This document shows, piece after piece, positions 49,253 through 60,552 of a stretch of DNA of 64,000 bases (positions are counted from its first letter, which is position 1; each line of letters begins with the position of its first letter). This DNA comes from Ophthalmolycus amberensis. Its lineage: Eukaryota; Chordata; Actinopteri; Perciformes; Zoarcidae. Position numbers and translations under genes: made by a program. Under the pieces are notes generated by a model that was not told where the DNA came from, did not search any database, and saw only the letters and a list, made by a program, of their open reading frames with translations. Where the stretch lies: the NCBI GenBank assembly GCA_024529925.1, contig JAFEUB010000499.1, positions 1 through 64,000 on the forward strand, written 5' to 3'.

Positions 49253-49738
49253 TCATGTCTGCTCCTCTGCCTGGGGCTGTGATTGGCTGACACCTTTAGA
49301 CTCCTCCTTGATCGCTTCACCTTCATCCTCCACCTCGGCTTCCCCCTCCTTCTCCTCCTCCTCCTCCTCCTCCTCCTCCTCCTCCTCCTCCTCCTCCTCC
49401 TCCTCCTCCTCCTCGCAGTCGTCATCAGTGGCTTCTTCTCCTTGTTCTTTCACCTCCATCTCTCCTTCGCTGTCTGCACGTTCTGCTGCAGCCTCCTCCT
49501 CCTCCTCCTCCTCCTCCTCTTCCTCTTCTTCTTCTTCTTCCTCCTCCTCCTCCTCTTCGTCCTCCTCATCGCTGAAGGGCTCCCTGCCCTCCACCACCCT
49601 CCTGGCGGTCTCGGAGAACCAGTCCCTCACCTGCTCGTAGCTCATGCTGGACTTCGTCACCAGGTCGTCCAGGTCTTTCTCACTCAGGGCTCGGTGTTTG
49701 AGGTAGTAGTCCTTCAGGAACGACTTACCGGACTTCAC
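49253..49738 (-). CDS. zhx1: zhx1 coding exon 6, with stop
   Basis: 486 bp, residues 819-979 and TGA at 49253-49255. It starts with homeodomain 5 (SFLKDYYLKH; MSYEQVRDWFSE), then an acidic tail with two pure-GAG poly-Glu runs. A consensus donor GAG|GTGAGT starts three bases after the stop. Confidence 0.93.
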   Translation of the reverse strand: MKSGKSFLKDYYLKHRALSEKDLDDLVTKSSMSYEQVRDWFSETARRVVEGREPFSDEEDEEEEEEEEEEEEEEEEEEEEEEAAAERADSEGEMEVKEQGEEATDDDCEEEEEEEEEEEEEEEEEEEEEKEGEAEVEDEGEAIKEESKGVSQSQPQAEEQT

Positions 49739-52700
49739 CTGCAGGACGTGAAAAACAAACTTTACATCTAAAAGTACCAACATTTTGACTTAGATTGTCT
49801 AAAGTCAGCTGACATTTCGGGAAATATGTTGTCTTATGAGGAGCTACTTCAAAAGTATACATTAGTTTCAGCCAGGTGTACCTAATAAACTGGACACACA
49901 AACCTTGATCGGGGTGGCGCCCCCCTGTGGCGAGCGTTTGCAGGGATACGGCCGGCGTGTCCTCCTGGACCAACCGCGGAAACGCTTCCTGGACTTCTTC
50001 TGGGTCTTAACTCCGCCGTTCAGCGCCTCGTCCACCTTAAACACAAATGTATTTCCTTTTTTTTTTTACTGTAGAGTCCAAGTAAAAGTTCTCCCAAGAA
50101 GTACAAATATAATTGAATCTCTAGGAGTTCGTTAAAGTAAGGACACCTTGAAATGGTCAGAAAAACGGTCAGAAAATTAAAAATGGCTAACTTCCTGTTT
50201 GGTTTAGGGCTTACTTCCGAGAGGATTTTTTGTATGTCCAATCCCGTTACACAGACCTACCAAATGTCATACATCTAGGTGAAACCCGATGTTGGGGCTA
50301 CTCAAAAGGGGGCGCTATCAAGCAAACATGTCACACCCCAATCAGACTGCAATTTTCGCCATCTTTGCCTTGCGTGCCAAATTTCAAAATCTTACCAGTA
50401 ACCCAAGCACCTCCTTTTTGCACTGAAATGCGGACAATAATAATAATAATATTTTTTTTTTTTAAACAGAAGGACCTAAAAAATAAACAAGAGAAGTGTC
50501 TACTGCATGTGTTTTTAATTAAAAAATGAAAAAGCACTTACCTTCCCGCTCTGGTAGAGGTAGTACCACTTCAGGTTGCTGTTCTTGCAGGCGTAGCGTG
50601 TGTCTCCGAACCAGTTGACGATGTACGTCCTCGGCAGACCGCTGTCCTCCGCCATCTGGTCGTACTCCTCCGACGTGGGCCACTGTGTGCGGACGAAAGC
50701 CTTCTTCAGGATGTGGAGCTGCTCCGGCGTCTTCTTCACCAACTTCCTGCTCGAGGGCGGCGTGGACAAAGCCCCGGCTGCCGGCTTCCCCTCCTCCTCC
50801 TCCTCCTCCTCCTCCTCCTCCTCTTCCTCCTTCGAGGGCATTTTCCGCCTCTCGGTGAACCAGGCGTCCACCTCGCGCCGCGTCAGCTTCGTCGCCGTGC
50901 GCAGCCGGCTCAGCTCCTCGTCTGGGGGCGTGTCCAATGTCTGGAAGCTGGCCTCCAGGATGAGCAGCTGCTCCGAGGTCTTCTCCTTGAACTTCTGCGG
51001 CGTGAAGTCGGGGAAGGCGTGGCGGAATTTGACCCGCGGGTCGCTGGCGGAACCGGACGGAGTGGCGTTGGCGGAACCGGACGGAGGGGCGTTGGCGGAA
51101 GTCGGCGAGCAATCGCCGGCGTCGTCGCTGGAGTCGATGACGATGGTGGCGGCGGCGGCGGCGTTGTTGTTGTCGCTGTCGTTAAGGCTGCCGCCGCTGC
51201 CGCCGCTGCCGCCGCTGCTGCTCCTCCCTCCTCCTCCTCCCGGCGCTTTGGCGGGCGGGGCTTCACTCAGCAGGACACCGTGGTGATCCTTGGAGTTCCT
51301 TTGGTTGTACCGCGTGTCGCTGAACCACTTCTTTATCGCTCGCTTGGAGAGTTTGGTGACCTGCATGAGTCGCGATATCTCCGCCTCGGTGGCGAACTGC
51401 CGGCGGCCGTAGCTCGCCTTCAGCTCCGCCAGCTGCTCCTTCGACTTCTTCGGTTTGGCCCCCGCCGAAGAAGCGTCCAGAGCACCGGCCGACATTTCCG
51501 TCTTCGATTCCGTCGCGGACGGTTCGGCGGCTTTGGGCTGATTGCCGGGGACGCCCGTGACCGTCAGGGTGATCGGGGAGGCCACCGGCACGGCGCTTCC
51601 GTTGCCGGAGACCTGCGTGAGGATGAGGCCCGACTGGCCGACGATCTGGCAGGTCTGGAAGATGGACTGCAGGCCGTTAGCGGCCGCGGCGATGTTGGCG
51701 GGGATGACGGTGATGGTCTGAGGGACGGTCTGCACGGTGCCGTTGAACTTCTTCCTCCTCGCCTCCTCCACCTGCAGAGAGAAGAGTACGAGACTCTGAT
51801 ACATGATACGGACTTTAGCACATTAGCACGAGCAGAAGTTGAATATTCTTCCTGGTGTGACGTCAAACACACACGGCCACAACAAAAACAGCTCATCTCA
51901 TCAGATTAACAATCAAGGACTGAATAATAAATCACAATTCCTCATGAATTCCAAGCAAACTTATTTCTTCCTTTATCCAAAATAAATATTAATTCTTAAT
52001 AATAATTGTCCAAATTACCTACATCTTTATTTATCCATCCTGCGCTTTCACACGTTTAATTTCAAGAAAGAATCTCTGCTTCGGGGGATTTCTACTTTCT
52101 CCATTTGTTTCTTATAAAATAAATCATAATTTACAATTATAATTATGGTTCCTTAGAAGTTTGGAGATGCTGTTGTTGTCTTTGGCGATCGTGTCACCAG
52201 CACATTAAGCACACAGCTGGTGAGAAAGACGAGCTGCGCTGGTTTATTACTGGAAAACAAACTGCTGTTGTGATGAACAACAAATGTAAAATACATAAGT
52301 AAAAATGGGAACAATTGATTGTGTAATAAAGTGACGGCTGCAGATCAAAACCAAATATTAATAATAATGTTTTTGTGAATGGAGTCTGGTGTCTTTAAAG
52401 AGATTATAGCGCCCCATCAGTAAGAGGTGAAAACATAGCGTACACGTACACTGATTATTTTAGGTGTGTTAGAATCCGTCCACTATGGAGAAGTTACCTC
52501 ATACAAACAGTTCAAAACATCTCAACTAACCCTTTAGGATTTCCTCCTCTTGGACTTCCTTTCTCCAAATTGAGGCCTAAATCATGTACTTGGCTAACAT
52601 GTAAAAAAAGGTAAAAGGTAGAGGATGAGGAAGAGTTCTGGACCCTTTGCAACCCTTAAAAACGTGAGTGATTCATTTAGACCCGGGTGTGGATGAGCAC

Positions 52701-55199
52701 CGACCTCCTCCGGCGTCCAGCTGACTCCGTGTTTCAGCCTCTGAGCAGAAAACCAGACTTTGATCTGCTCCTCGCTGAACTTCGTCTGCGAAGACAAACC
52801 CATGATCTCCGACACCGACGGGTACGGAAACCTGAGACACAAAAAAACTTTATTTACAACATAAAGTCTCTCCAGTCGACATGAGATGATGTCTTACGTA
52901 ACAACAAGACTTGTTTTATCTTGTGTAAGATTAGATGAGATCGAACTTTATTAATCACGAAGGAAATTATTGTGCAAGAGTTTGATGAAAGATTACAATA
53001 GAATAAAAATATGTTTTAGTTAAATTAAACATATCGACGTAAAGGGATAAAAAGAGATCATGCGTGACAAAGAGACAAAAAAAGCATCAAATAAACTCAT
53101 TTCAGAAACATTTCCAGCTATTTTTTAGCATTATTTTCTTGAGAAAATTATTAAAATGATAATTCCCTCATTAATTATCAATAGTTGCCAATTACTTTTC
53201 TTGTTTACAGACTAATTGTTTCAGTGGGGAGACGGACTTCAACATTTAGTTTCGGTCTTTTCATGGGATTTGTTCCAAATAAAAATAAAAATACTAAAAC
53301 CCCGGATCTGCCCTTAAATCCTCTGAACCCCAAAACCCGCCGGTGGGATTAAAAAGCATGTTTGTTTTTTAACACGAGCCAAAACTACAACGTTCATCTC
53401 AGCCAGAAGCTGCAAAAAACATCATTATCGTCAGATTTTCATCTTTCCGACGGTCTTTGAACACATTCTGAGTGAAGAACGCTTCCTTCAGAAAAAGCAA
53501 CTAAACAGAAGCTAAAATGATGATATTTCATCGAAAACATTTTATTCTACATTTAAAATCTCACCACGAATAAACCGTTTGAAGTAACCACGTCCTGTAA
53601 AAAGCATTTAATTCTGAGCTCAACATTGATTCATCTGAGACCAACAGTCACATCACAGAAACTCTGAACACAGAGAGGAGAGGAGAGGCTGGAAGTAGAG
53701 GATGTAAAGATGTGAATGTTCAATATATATTCATGATTCATGGCATTATAACTGTTATTCTGCACAAAAGACATGTTTGAGTTCTCTCTACTAGTCATGA
53801 TTGTTCTGCAGAATTGCAAAAACACCCTGAATCTGCTTCCGAGGGTGAAGAAGCTACTTGCATCATAGAGTGGATTATTTGAACACTAAACGCTGACTGG
53901 CAGTCACGTGACCAGCGGTTACCTGTTGTAGGCGCTGACCAGCAGGACGTTGTTGTCCATGGCCGTGTTGTATGTCGGGATGCTGCTGATGGGGATGAGG
54001 AGCTGCGTCTGCGTCTGACTGCAGTTCTGCTGGTTCTGCAGCGCCGACAGCACCTGAGCCAGCGTGCCGGGGGGCAGCACGCCGCCGCCGGAGCCCCCTT
54101 TGAACTGCAGCAGGTTGGAGCTGCTGACCACGATGCTCTGCGGGACGGCGTGGAGCTGCAGCGGCATGGAGACGGGGATGAGGCGCGGCGTGACGGCGGC
54201 GGCCATCGGGGCAGGAGACAGCGCGGGCGGCTCCTCGTCGTCCTCGTCGCTCTCCACCTTGATGACGTCGTCGACGGCCATCTTGTGCATGGCGGCGAAC
54301 TTCTTGGGCTCCGCCCGGCTCCTGATCCTCATGATGGGCGTCTTGCTGAGGGCGATGCTCTTGCGGGACGTCTCCTCCGCTCCCTCGTCGTCCTCCACTT
54401 TGACAAAGCTGCCGTCGAAGGTGAGGTCGTTGATCGTCTGCTGGAAGACGGTCTCGTTGTGCCGCTTCACCATCGTGCGGGTGAAGTTGTCCTCGCCCGG
54501 GTGGAGGCGAGCGTTATGGGCCAGCAGGGTGTCGTAGCTGGACGGGAAGAAACCAGTCAACACTTCGTTAATCAGACGAACTTTAGGGTACAAAAACATA
54601 GAGATTCAGAGGTTCAGACTCATTTCATCCAGTAAAACTGGGTTTAAAATGAAATAAATCAAGGTTTTAAATAAAGTAGAGCTAAAACTAATCTGGTTAG
54701 TTTCATCTAATCTAACTAATTTAGCAAATCCAAGTTTAAACCAAAATTAAAGAGAGTTGCATCAACGTGATGCTGGCTTACTCAAATTTAAAAAACTTAT
54801 GTTCAGCTACTTAGCTTAGCATTACTCATGAAGCTCTAATGTTTCCTCCTTTTAGAAAAAGTTGGCAGAACAAAATATAGAAAGATTAAAAAAAAAAAAA
54901 AAATGAACAGCAAACCTCCTCAAGTGTAAGTTGAAAGTTAATACTGGATCACAGTCAAAATTTGAGTGAGTAAAAACTAAACTGATGTTTAAAGAGGTTC
55001 AAATTAAATATTTCTTAATTTTAAGCTGTTTTTAAAGTTTTGGTGCAACATGATTTAAACTTAAACTGTGATTTTATCTGCTGAAATAACTTTTTTCTAT
55101 ACGTAACATATGATTTGTGTTCTTGGATATTGCTGCTATAAATCCTTCTGTGTCTTTTTAACACATTTGTATTTTTGGATTGTCGTGTGTGTGTGTGTG

Positions 55200-55230
<31 letters not shown>

Positions 55231-55798
55231 TCTCCTGTTTGTACGTTAGCTTTAAGGGACGAATAAAAAATTTGAACTGGACACGAAAACAGAATGAAAT
55301 CTTCTCATTTGAGAAACTGAAAATCACAATTAAAGGAAAACGTTTCGACATTTTTTGGGGGAAATTCACTCATTTGAGAGTGGATATAGTGGCGTCTACT
55401 CTCCGCTAGTATAACAAGTATTAAACACGAGTATACAAAGTGTTGTACCTCTTGGTGTGGTAGTCGCACTCCATGCAGACGTACGAGGTGTTGGTGACGA
55501 CGTCCGGATGCTCCGCGTCCACGTGCATGGTGAACAGGTTGAGCTCCGACGTCTGGAAGCTGCAGTACTTGCACTCGTAGCCTCCCTCCGCCATGTTGGA
55601 GTCCACGTAGTCCGACACCGACGACCGGCGGTCCGCATCCTCGCCCGGCTCCTCCGGCGGACCGCCAGGGAACTCGGAGACGTGACCGTCCTCCTGGTCG
55701 GCCGCGTCGGCGGTGACGTCCTCCATCTCCTGGTCCGAGTCCACGGCTTCTCGGGGGGGGACCATGCACGGGGTGGTGGACTTCCTCCTGCTCGCCAT
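49253..55798 (-). CDS. zhx1: Zinc fingers and homeoboxes protein 1, six coding exons, complete
   Basis: ZHX1 is a nuclear transcriptional repressor that, in mammals, dimerises with ZHX family members and binds NF-YA. Joining 55449-55798, 53923-54537, 52705-52831, 50542-51771, 49904-50035 and 49253-49738 gives 2940 bp, in frame throughout: 979 residues against about 873 in mammals. ATG at 55798 gives the family N-terminus MASRRKSTTPCMV. C2H2 finger 1 uses C76, C79, H92, H97. Finger 2 uses C108, C111, H124, H129. Homeodomains lie at roughly 303-362, 470-525, 617-675, 709-768 and 819-868, with recognisable WFSAQRLK, WFSDTRYNQRNSK, WFTERRK and WFGDTRY third helices. The C-terminus is largely Glu/Asp. 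ZHX1 is preferred over ZHX2/3 because of the stretches QQTINDLTFDGSFVK and GTVQTVPQTITVIPA. Confidence 0.95.
49330..49415. repeat. Coding (CTC)n/(GAG)n repeat in the zhx1 tail
   Basis: About 23 CTC triplets (GAG on the coding strand) encode poly-Glu. A second tract lies at 49495-49560 and a third in exon 4 at about 50790-50835. Because the codon use is uniform, these should be length-variable. Confidence 0.95.
49904..50035 (-). CDS. zhx1: zhx1 coding exon 5
   Basis: 132 bp, residues 775-818, rich in Lys/Arg (TQKKSRKRFRGWSRRTRR). It corresponds to the basic linker of mammalian ZHX1 before homeodomain 5. Acceptor GTGTTTAAG|GTGGAC has a weak pyrimidine tract. Donor ATCAAG|GTTTGT. Confidence 0.88.
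50125..50455 (+). mobile_element. Dispersed repeat inside zhx1 coding intron 4
   Basis: Contains ggtttagggcttacttccga, tgtccaatcccgttacac and aagggggcgctatcaag, and ends with an ATA-rich tail. This is a familiar fish interspersed repeat with no coding capacity. It accounts for most of the 506-bp intron. Confidence 0.6.
50542..51771 (-). CDS. zhx1: zhx1 coding exon 4
   Basis: 1230 bp, residues 365-774. It holds homeodomains 2, 3 and 4. A Gly/Ser/Asn/Ala-rich linker and a run of about 14 Glu lie between domains. Acceptor TCTCTGCAG|GTGGAG, donor GGGAAG|GTAAGT (consensus). Confidence 0.96.
52705..52831 (-). CDS. zhx1: zhx1 coding exon 3
   Basis: 127 bp, most of homeodomain 1 including EEQIKVWFSAQRLKHGVSW. 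Acceptor TTGTGTCTCAG|G, donor GAGGAG|GTCGGT. The split codon at residue 322 (AG|G) matches the phase of exon 2. Confidence 0.95.
52920..52995 (+). mobile_element. LINE/SINE tail-like fragment in zhx1 intron 2
   Basis: tcgaactttattaatcacga and ggaaattattgtgcaaga resemble the 3' tail shared by fish LINE and SINE families (aactttattgatccc-type). Short and degraded. Confidence 0.4.
53923..54537 (-). CDS. zhx1: zhx1 coding exon 2
   Basis: 615 bp. Acceptor CCGTCCAG|C completes a Ser codon at residue 117. It encodes the histidine half of finger 2, the SKTPIMR motif and the start of homeodomain 1. Donor AACAG|GTAACC. Confidence 0.95.
55187..55229. repeat. (GT)n microsatellite in zhx1 intron 1
   Basis: About 21 GT dinucleotides with one GC interruption. 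Confidence 0.95.
55449..55798 (-). CDS. zhx1: zhx1 coding exon 1
   Basis: 350 bp, residues 1-116 plus two bases. It carries the start codon, zinc finger 1 and the cysteine pair of finger 2. Donor AAGAG|GTACAA. The bases just upstream of ATG read CCCCTCAG|G, so an acceptor one base before the ATG is likely and the 5'UTR would be on an upstream exon. Confidence 0.93.
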
Positions 55799-55817
55799 CC
55801 TGAGGGGTTTTTGGGGT

Positions 55818-55834
55818 GGGGGGGGGGGGGGGGG
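55818..55834 (+). repeat. G17 run (C17 on the zhx1 strand) before the first coding exon
   Basis: On the transcript strand this reads as a pyrimidine tract ending CCCCTCAG one base before the ATG, so it probably forms part of the splice acceptor. Confidence 0.9.
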
Positions 55835-56449
55835 CAACGTGTTTTGTCACAGCTGTCTCAGTTGAACTCGTCCCGCTGTGGCTGCATAAAGTATGACGTC
55901 ATCGGTTGAAACGTTTTCCTCTGTCGTCCTTAAATCCTGAAGACGAGAGAAGAACAAAGAGTCGTGTTTTAACTATTTATTAAGAATTTTAAGACCCCTA
56001 TAGGATAATAGCTCGTGTTTTTTATCTTTTACATTAGTTTTCGGGTATTTTATTTCCATTTGATGTCGTTATTGTTATCGATTTCATTTTGTTGTTTAAC
56101 GAGGCTTATTATATTTATTATTGTTGTTGTCGTTATTCTATTTTACACCACATTCTTTGCTTCCGTGTGTGAATATATTTCCCTTCTATGAACCAACAAC
56201 ACTCATCTTAACTTATATAATCATATTTCTGGTTACTTTTCTCATCTGGCTGGACGTTATAAATATGTAACAGTCTAAATACTTGTTATTCAGTATAATA
56301 AACACTGTTATGAGTTCTGTAAATTGCACAAGATTAAAGTAAATGAGATTAATCAGATAAATTGATCAGCTATTAGAAAAGCTTCTGTTGCAGCAGAAGC
56401 TTTGTGCGGTTTATTAAACTGTGAGGCTGCAGCAGAAAACACACTTCCT

Positions 56450-56506
56450 GCCCCCACACACACACTCACACTCTCACACACAGACCACGCTCACACACAG
56501 ACCACG

Positions 56507-56547
<41 letters not shown>

Positions 56548-56578
56548 TCACTCACTCACTCACTCACTCTCTCTCTCA
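56450..56578. repeat. (CA)n and (CTCA)n microsatellites
   Basis: CA repeats with accacgct interruptions, then CA, then about six CTCA tetranucleotides and CT repeats. Confidence 0.93.
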
Positions 56579-56639
56579 TACACACACTTCTCAGCTAGCT
56601 TACTTAACGACAACAAACACCAGCAGCATCCTAAGCTAA

Positions 56640-57100
56640 CCGTAGCTAGCTACCTAGCTAAGCTAGCTAAACGTCCACAAGTGGCAGCGGACGTGAGGCG
56701 GCGCGCGAGACACAGACAACAGTCGCAAACCAGCATCTCACGTCGAAAAGCAGTTAGCTGTCTAGCGGCTGTAGCTTCTTCGTAGCATCTCTGGTTCTCG
56801 GTGTGTTGAGACGCAGTCTTCCGCCTTTCTTTTACCCGAATACACCGAGGAGCCCATCTGCTTCTCAGCTAACCGGGACACGGTGCTCCTCCGAAGGCCT
56901 CGAGCTGAACCTGTTAGCTCCAGTTGTCGGCTAGCGACGCTTTACGACTCGCATTCTTCGCTCTGTTGCTATCGTTAATAAAAAAGGACAGTTTAATAAA
57001 AACGGCACCGATAGTTCACCGAACCTAACGATGGCCATTTTTTTTTTCATACCGCCGCTACAAGCGACCAACGGCCGGGGAATACATCCGGTTTCATTTT
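56640..57100 (-). promoter_or_regulatory. Probable zhx1 promoter and 5' noncoding exon region
   Basis: CpG frequency rises sharply here relative to its surroundings. On the minus strand an ETS-like AACCGGATGT (about 57084-57093) and a YY1-like AATGGCCATCG (about 57030-57040) are typical of TATA-less housekeeping promoters. A first noncoding exon would then splice to the acceptor just before the ATG. The TSS and first donor are not resolved. Confidence 0.5.
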
Positions 57101-57129
57101 GTTCAAAATAAAAGCTTAAACTAAAGTTT

Positions 57130-58540
57130 AACCAAATTAGCAGTGTACAAATACAGAAGTAAAAGTAGTAATACCACAGCGTAAAAATACTCTGTTACAT
57201 GTAATATTCTTGTATTTAAAACCTAAAAATACTTGGATTATAATTATTTAAATGTATTTGTATATAAATATATTTATTTTTAATTCATTTATTAATGTAT
57301 GTGTTCATCACTTAAATCTTGCAGCTGGTAAAGGTGATCAACTTTTAAAGTTGAATGTATTAGTTGATTTATATATTTAAATAAATCTCAATTTAAAGTA
57401 ATCTCTCTCGGATAAATGCAGCAGAGAAAACATGAAGATATTTCCCTTTGAGATGTTGGAGAACAGAAGTATGAAGTAGCATAAAATGGAAATACTCCAA
57501 GTACAAGTTTGAGGTACTTGAGTAAATGTACTTAAAAACACAATAATAATATAAATAAAGAACCACATCATGGATCTACAAATTTGCTAAATTAGCTCAA
57601 ATTGCCATAAACTTCAATAATATTTCACAAAAACACCTAAAAAACATAAATCCCTGATAAGAATTATTGACTAAGCTGTTACTTTATCTTTTTAAATAAT
57701 TTCATATGAAATAGCTCGGCATTAAATTCCTTAAAATAATGTTATTTATAATATATAAATTGTTTATTACCCTTTAGATAATAACATTCTATATTGATTA
57801 ATATAATTTATATGTTTATACTGTATTATATTTATTTGTGTATTATGTATTAGATATTAACTGCTGTATTTATTTAATTTGTTTTACATTTAATGCCCTA
57901 TCGTTTATTCTGAAGGTTCCCCTGGTAAACGGAAATGAACGTCACTATACTGTCTCAGGCTTGACTGTTTTATTTCTGTACGTCATTGCGTCACAGACTA
58001 ACGTCAGGAGTGTGTTCCAACTGTGTACTGTCGCTCTGAATCACAGCGTACCGACGTAGTTATGCAAGAAGTTACATTCTGTTCTTTGGCCTTTAATTTG
58101 TTATTTACAGCAGAGGAAGAAGTACTCAGATCAAGGACTTAAGTAAAAGTACTTGTACAAAATGTAAAAATACTCTGTTACAAGTAAAATATCTGGATAA
58201 AAAAGAGTAAAAGTAACTTATTTTCAATAAACTAAATACTTAAAGTATCAAAGTGACATTATATGCATGTATTATTGCTGATGTATTAACATATAAGTAG
58301 AACTGCAGGTGGTACAAAACCAGCATATTTGACCTATTTTATATACTACATACTATATATTTTATATACTATTTACTTATATACTTATATATTTAGGTTT
58401 GTGCTGAAGCTGTCAAATAATAACAAAGTATTCCTCTGAAATAAAGTGAAGTATAAGTATGAATTAAAATGAAATCAAATGAAACTACTCAAGTAAAGTA
58501 GGAAGTACCTCAAAGCTATACTTATCAAAGTACTTCACCA
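57130..58540. repeat. Dispersed aagtaaaagtac-family fragments
   Basis: Clear fragments lie at 57130-57200, 57460-57545 (reverse) and 58107-58530, separated by AT-rich sequence with no recognised gene. Confidence 0.55.
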
Positions 58541-58667
58541 CTGATTATTTAATGTAAAAACTAAAACTATTTAGAATTTAACAAATATTATTATGAAGCA
58601 CAATTATCAGAATAAAAAACAGGAGCCTGTCAAAGTTTGAAAAATAAAAAAATATTTGTTTTTATTC

Positions 58668-58790
58668 AAACTCATGTTTACAATGTTTACTGAGGTGTAA
58701 TAAATCAAGAGAGAAGTAGAGTAATTTTCTCATAGACTTCTATACAACCAGAGGAGTCGCCCCCTGGTGGACACTAGAGAGAATGCAAAG
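58668..58790 (+). mobile_element. Dispersed non-autonomous element, copy E, 3' part only
   Basis: From aactcatgtttacaatgttt to gacactagagagaatgca, the 3' 120 bp of the copy A-D family. Confidence 0.85.
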
Positions 58791-58867
58791 GTTTTAACCG
58801 TTAACGTGAAGTTTGATTTTCTTTATGAATGTTTTCAGCTTCAAAAGGTTTGAGGACCTTTGGGTCG

Positions 58868-58909
58868 ACCTCTCTCTCTCTCTCTCTCTCTCGCTCTCTC
58901 TCTCTCTCT
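58868..58909. repeat. (CT)n microsatellite
   Basis: CT dinucleotides with one CG interruption. Confidence 0.95.
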
Positions 58910-58914
58910 GTCCT

Positions 58915-60430
58915 TGTCTATTTTTAAATAAATGCTTCATTATGCAGCCATGAACCTTCCCGTGTATCCAGGGCGGAGACGTGGGGGCAGCAGAGATCCA
59001 GAGGCTTTGGAAGGTGTATTCACAATGAGCCTAAAAATACTTTTCTTGCAGAAATCTACAAAATATCAAAAGTTTTGGATACTAAATACACAGCTTTTTT
59101 CTAATGGCGTTCCTCGAGGTCTTGGTGTCTTAATGTTGAATATTTTAGTGATTTTTGATCATTTTAATCAAGAAAAAAACGGTTAAATTTAGCACCAAAT
59201 CTGTAAAACAACTACCAACCCTTGAGTTATAAGTGAGAATGGGTTTATACTTCCGTCATAATGTTCTCAGACCGTTTAAAAGGCACAAAACACAATGATC
59301 AATGCAGATGTATGACTAGACAAACACACAAAAGCGTGTCTATGTGGGTCTCTAAGGGTTAAAAGAGATATCAAACCATAAATTAAAGTGTGTTTGGAAG
59401 TGAAATCCTCACATGTGGACTGAAACACATTTCCTTTGATAAGATATCAGAGAGGCGGGTCGAGGCCTCGGCTCAGTGTTGTGCGTCCTCTTGGCTCGAT
59501 GCCCGGACTTCCTGCAGCGCCTCGGGGTCTGAGGCGGGTCTGAGGGGTCTGTTGAAGCTCGTTCAGCGGCGGCAGAAAGAAGCAGAAGCTTTACTTTCTT
59601 ACTCCCTTTAGTTCTTCTTTTACTTTACATCTGCTGTGTTTATGAAGCTGCAGCGAGATCTGCACTCACTCTGCACTCGAGGCGTCTCACATACGGATCT
59701 GCTTTGCTCAAACAAACCCCGTTGGCCGTCATGGTCGAAGGAGTCTTTCAGGCCCGGGTTCGATGCCCCGTTGGCTCGGGACGGTCGTACCCGTTCACAA
59801 GGATTCTGTAATAAGGGTGCCGTCGCCGCTCTCAGGGAGCTCGGGAGCAGAACAAAAGTCCAAAACCCCAAAATATTCAGTTAACTTTGATTATATGCCA
59901 AATAAAACAAAGAAATGCAGAGAACTCTCAGATTCGAGAAGCTGGAATCAAACCAATTATCAGAATTATTTTCTGTAACTAACTGAAGATACGACAATAT
60001 CTTAATCTGCAGTGAGCAGGTGAATCCAGCTGAATCCAGGTGAAAAAGCTCAGAGGATTTTCTTTTTTTCAGCAAATAAAAGCTGCCGGCTTCTCAGCGA
60101 ACCAGACACAATGTCCACGGTGAAATTGTCCGACTGTGAGCCGTCTCTAAGCCTCTTGAACCCCGTCTGCTTTATGACTGAAGCGGATGAGACGAAATGA
60201 AAATCGATGCAGAGATCAGAGCTTTCACCTGGAATCACCTGCTCGGTGTTTTTCATGGAGACAGTGGATGAGAGGAGAATACAACCCTCAGTGAAAGAGG
60301 CAGATAAAAGACTTCTGGGTCGAATAAGGCTTCAAGTGAATTCTGAATGTCTATCGTACTACAGCGGTGCCTGAAACTCTGGTTCCTGTATTTATTTAGT
60401 TCATTTTAAGTTACTTGAAGTGATTCTGGT
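58915..60430. other. Non-coding stretch, nothing secure
   Basis: No gene recognised. A B-box-like gggttcgatgcccc at about 59757 lacks a tRNA context. Confidence 0.45.
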
Positions 60431-60438
60431 CGTCTCAC

Positions 60439-60502
60439 CCGTGGCGTCGCTGTCCTGGTTGTAATCGAGGATGTTCTGCCAGATGAGGCCCCACCACCTC
60501 CC
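60439..60502 (-). CDS. Candidate internal exon, unidentified gene
   Basis: 64 bp between acceptor cttgctcccatgtag and donor CCACGG|GTGAGA. The frame with best composition reads GRWWGLIWQNILDYNQD. All three frames are open, so coding status is uncertain. It lies beside the 21-bp array, and no partner exon was found downstream. Confidence 0.2.
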
Positions 60503-60552
60503 CTACATGGGAGCAAGACACAAGCAATTTAAAGTAGTTGAGCCGCTTTTTG

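Noticed and set aside
49283..49771. Plus-strand Leu-rich and Ser-rich frames opposite zhx1 exon 6
   Set aside because: Antisense of the poly-Glu codons and homeodomain 5.
50600..51909. Plus-strand frames of 398 and 228 codons opposite zhx1 exon 4
   Set aside because: Antisense shadows of a GC-rich coding exon with clear homeodomains on the minus strand.
59735..59800. tRNA-like segment with gggttcgatgcccc
   Set aside because: No A box at the right distance and no paired acceptor stem, so it cannot be called a tRNA gene.
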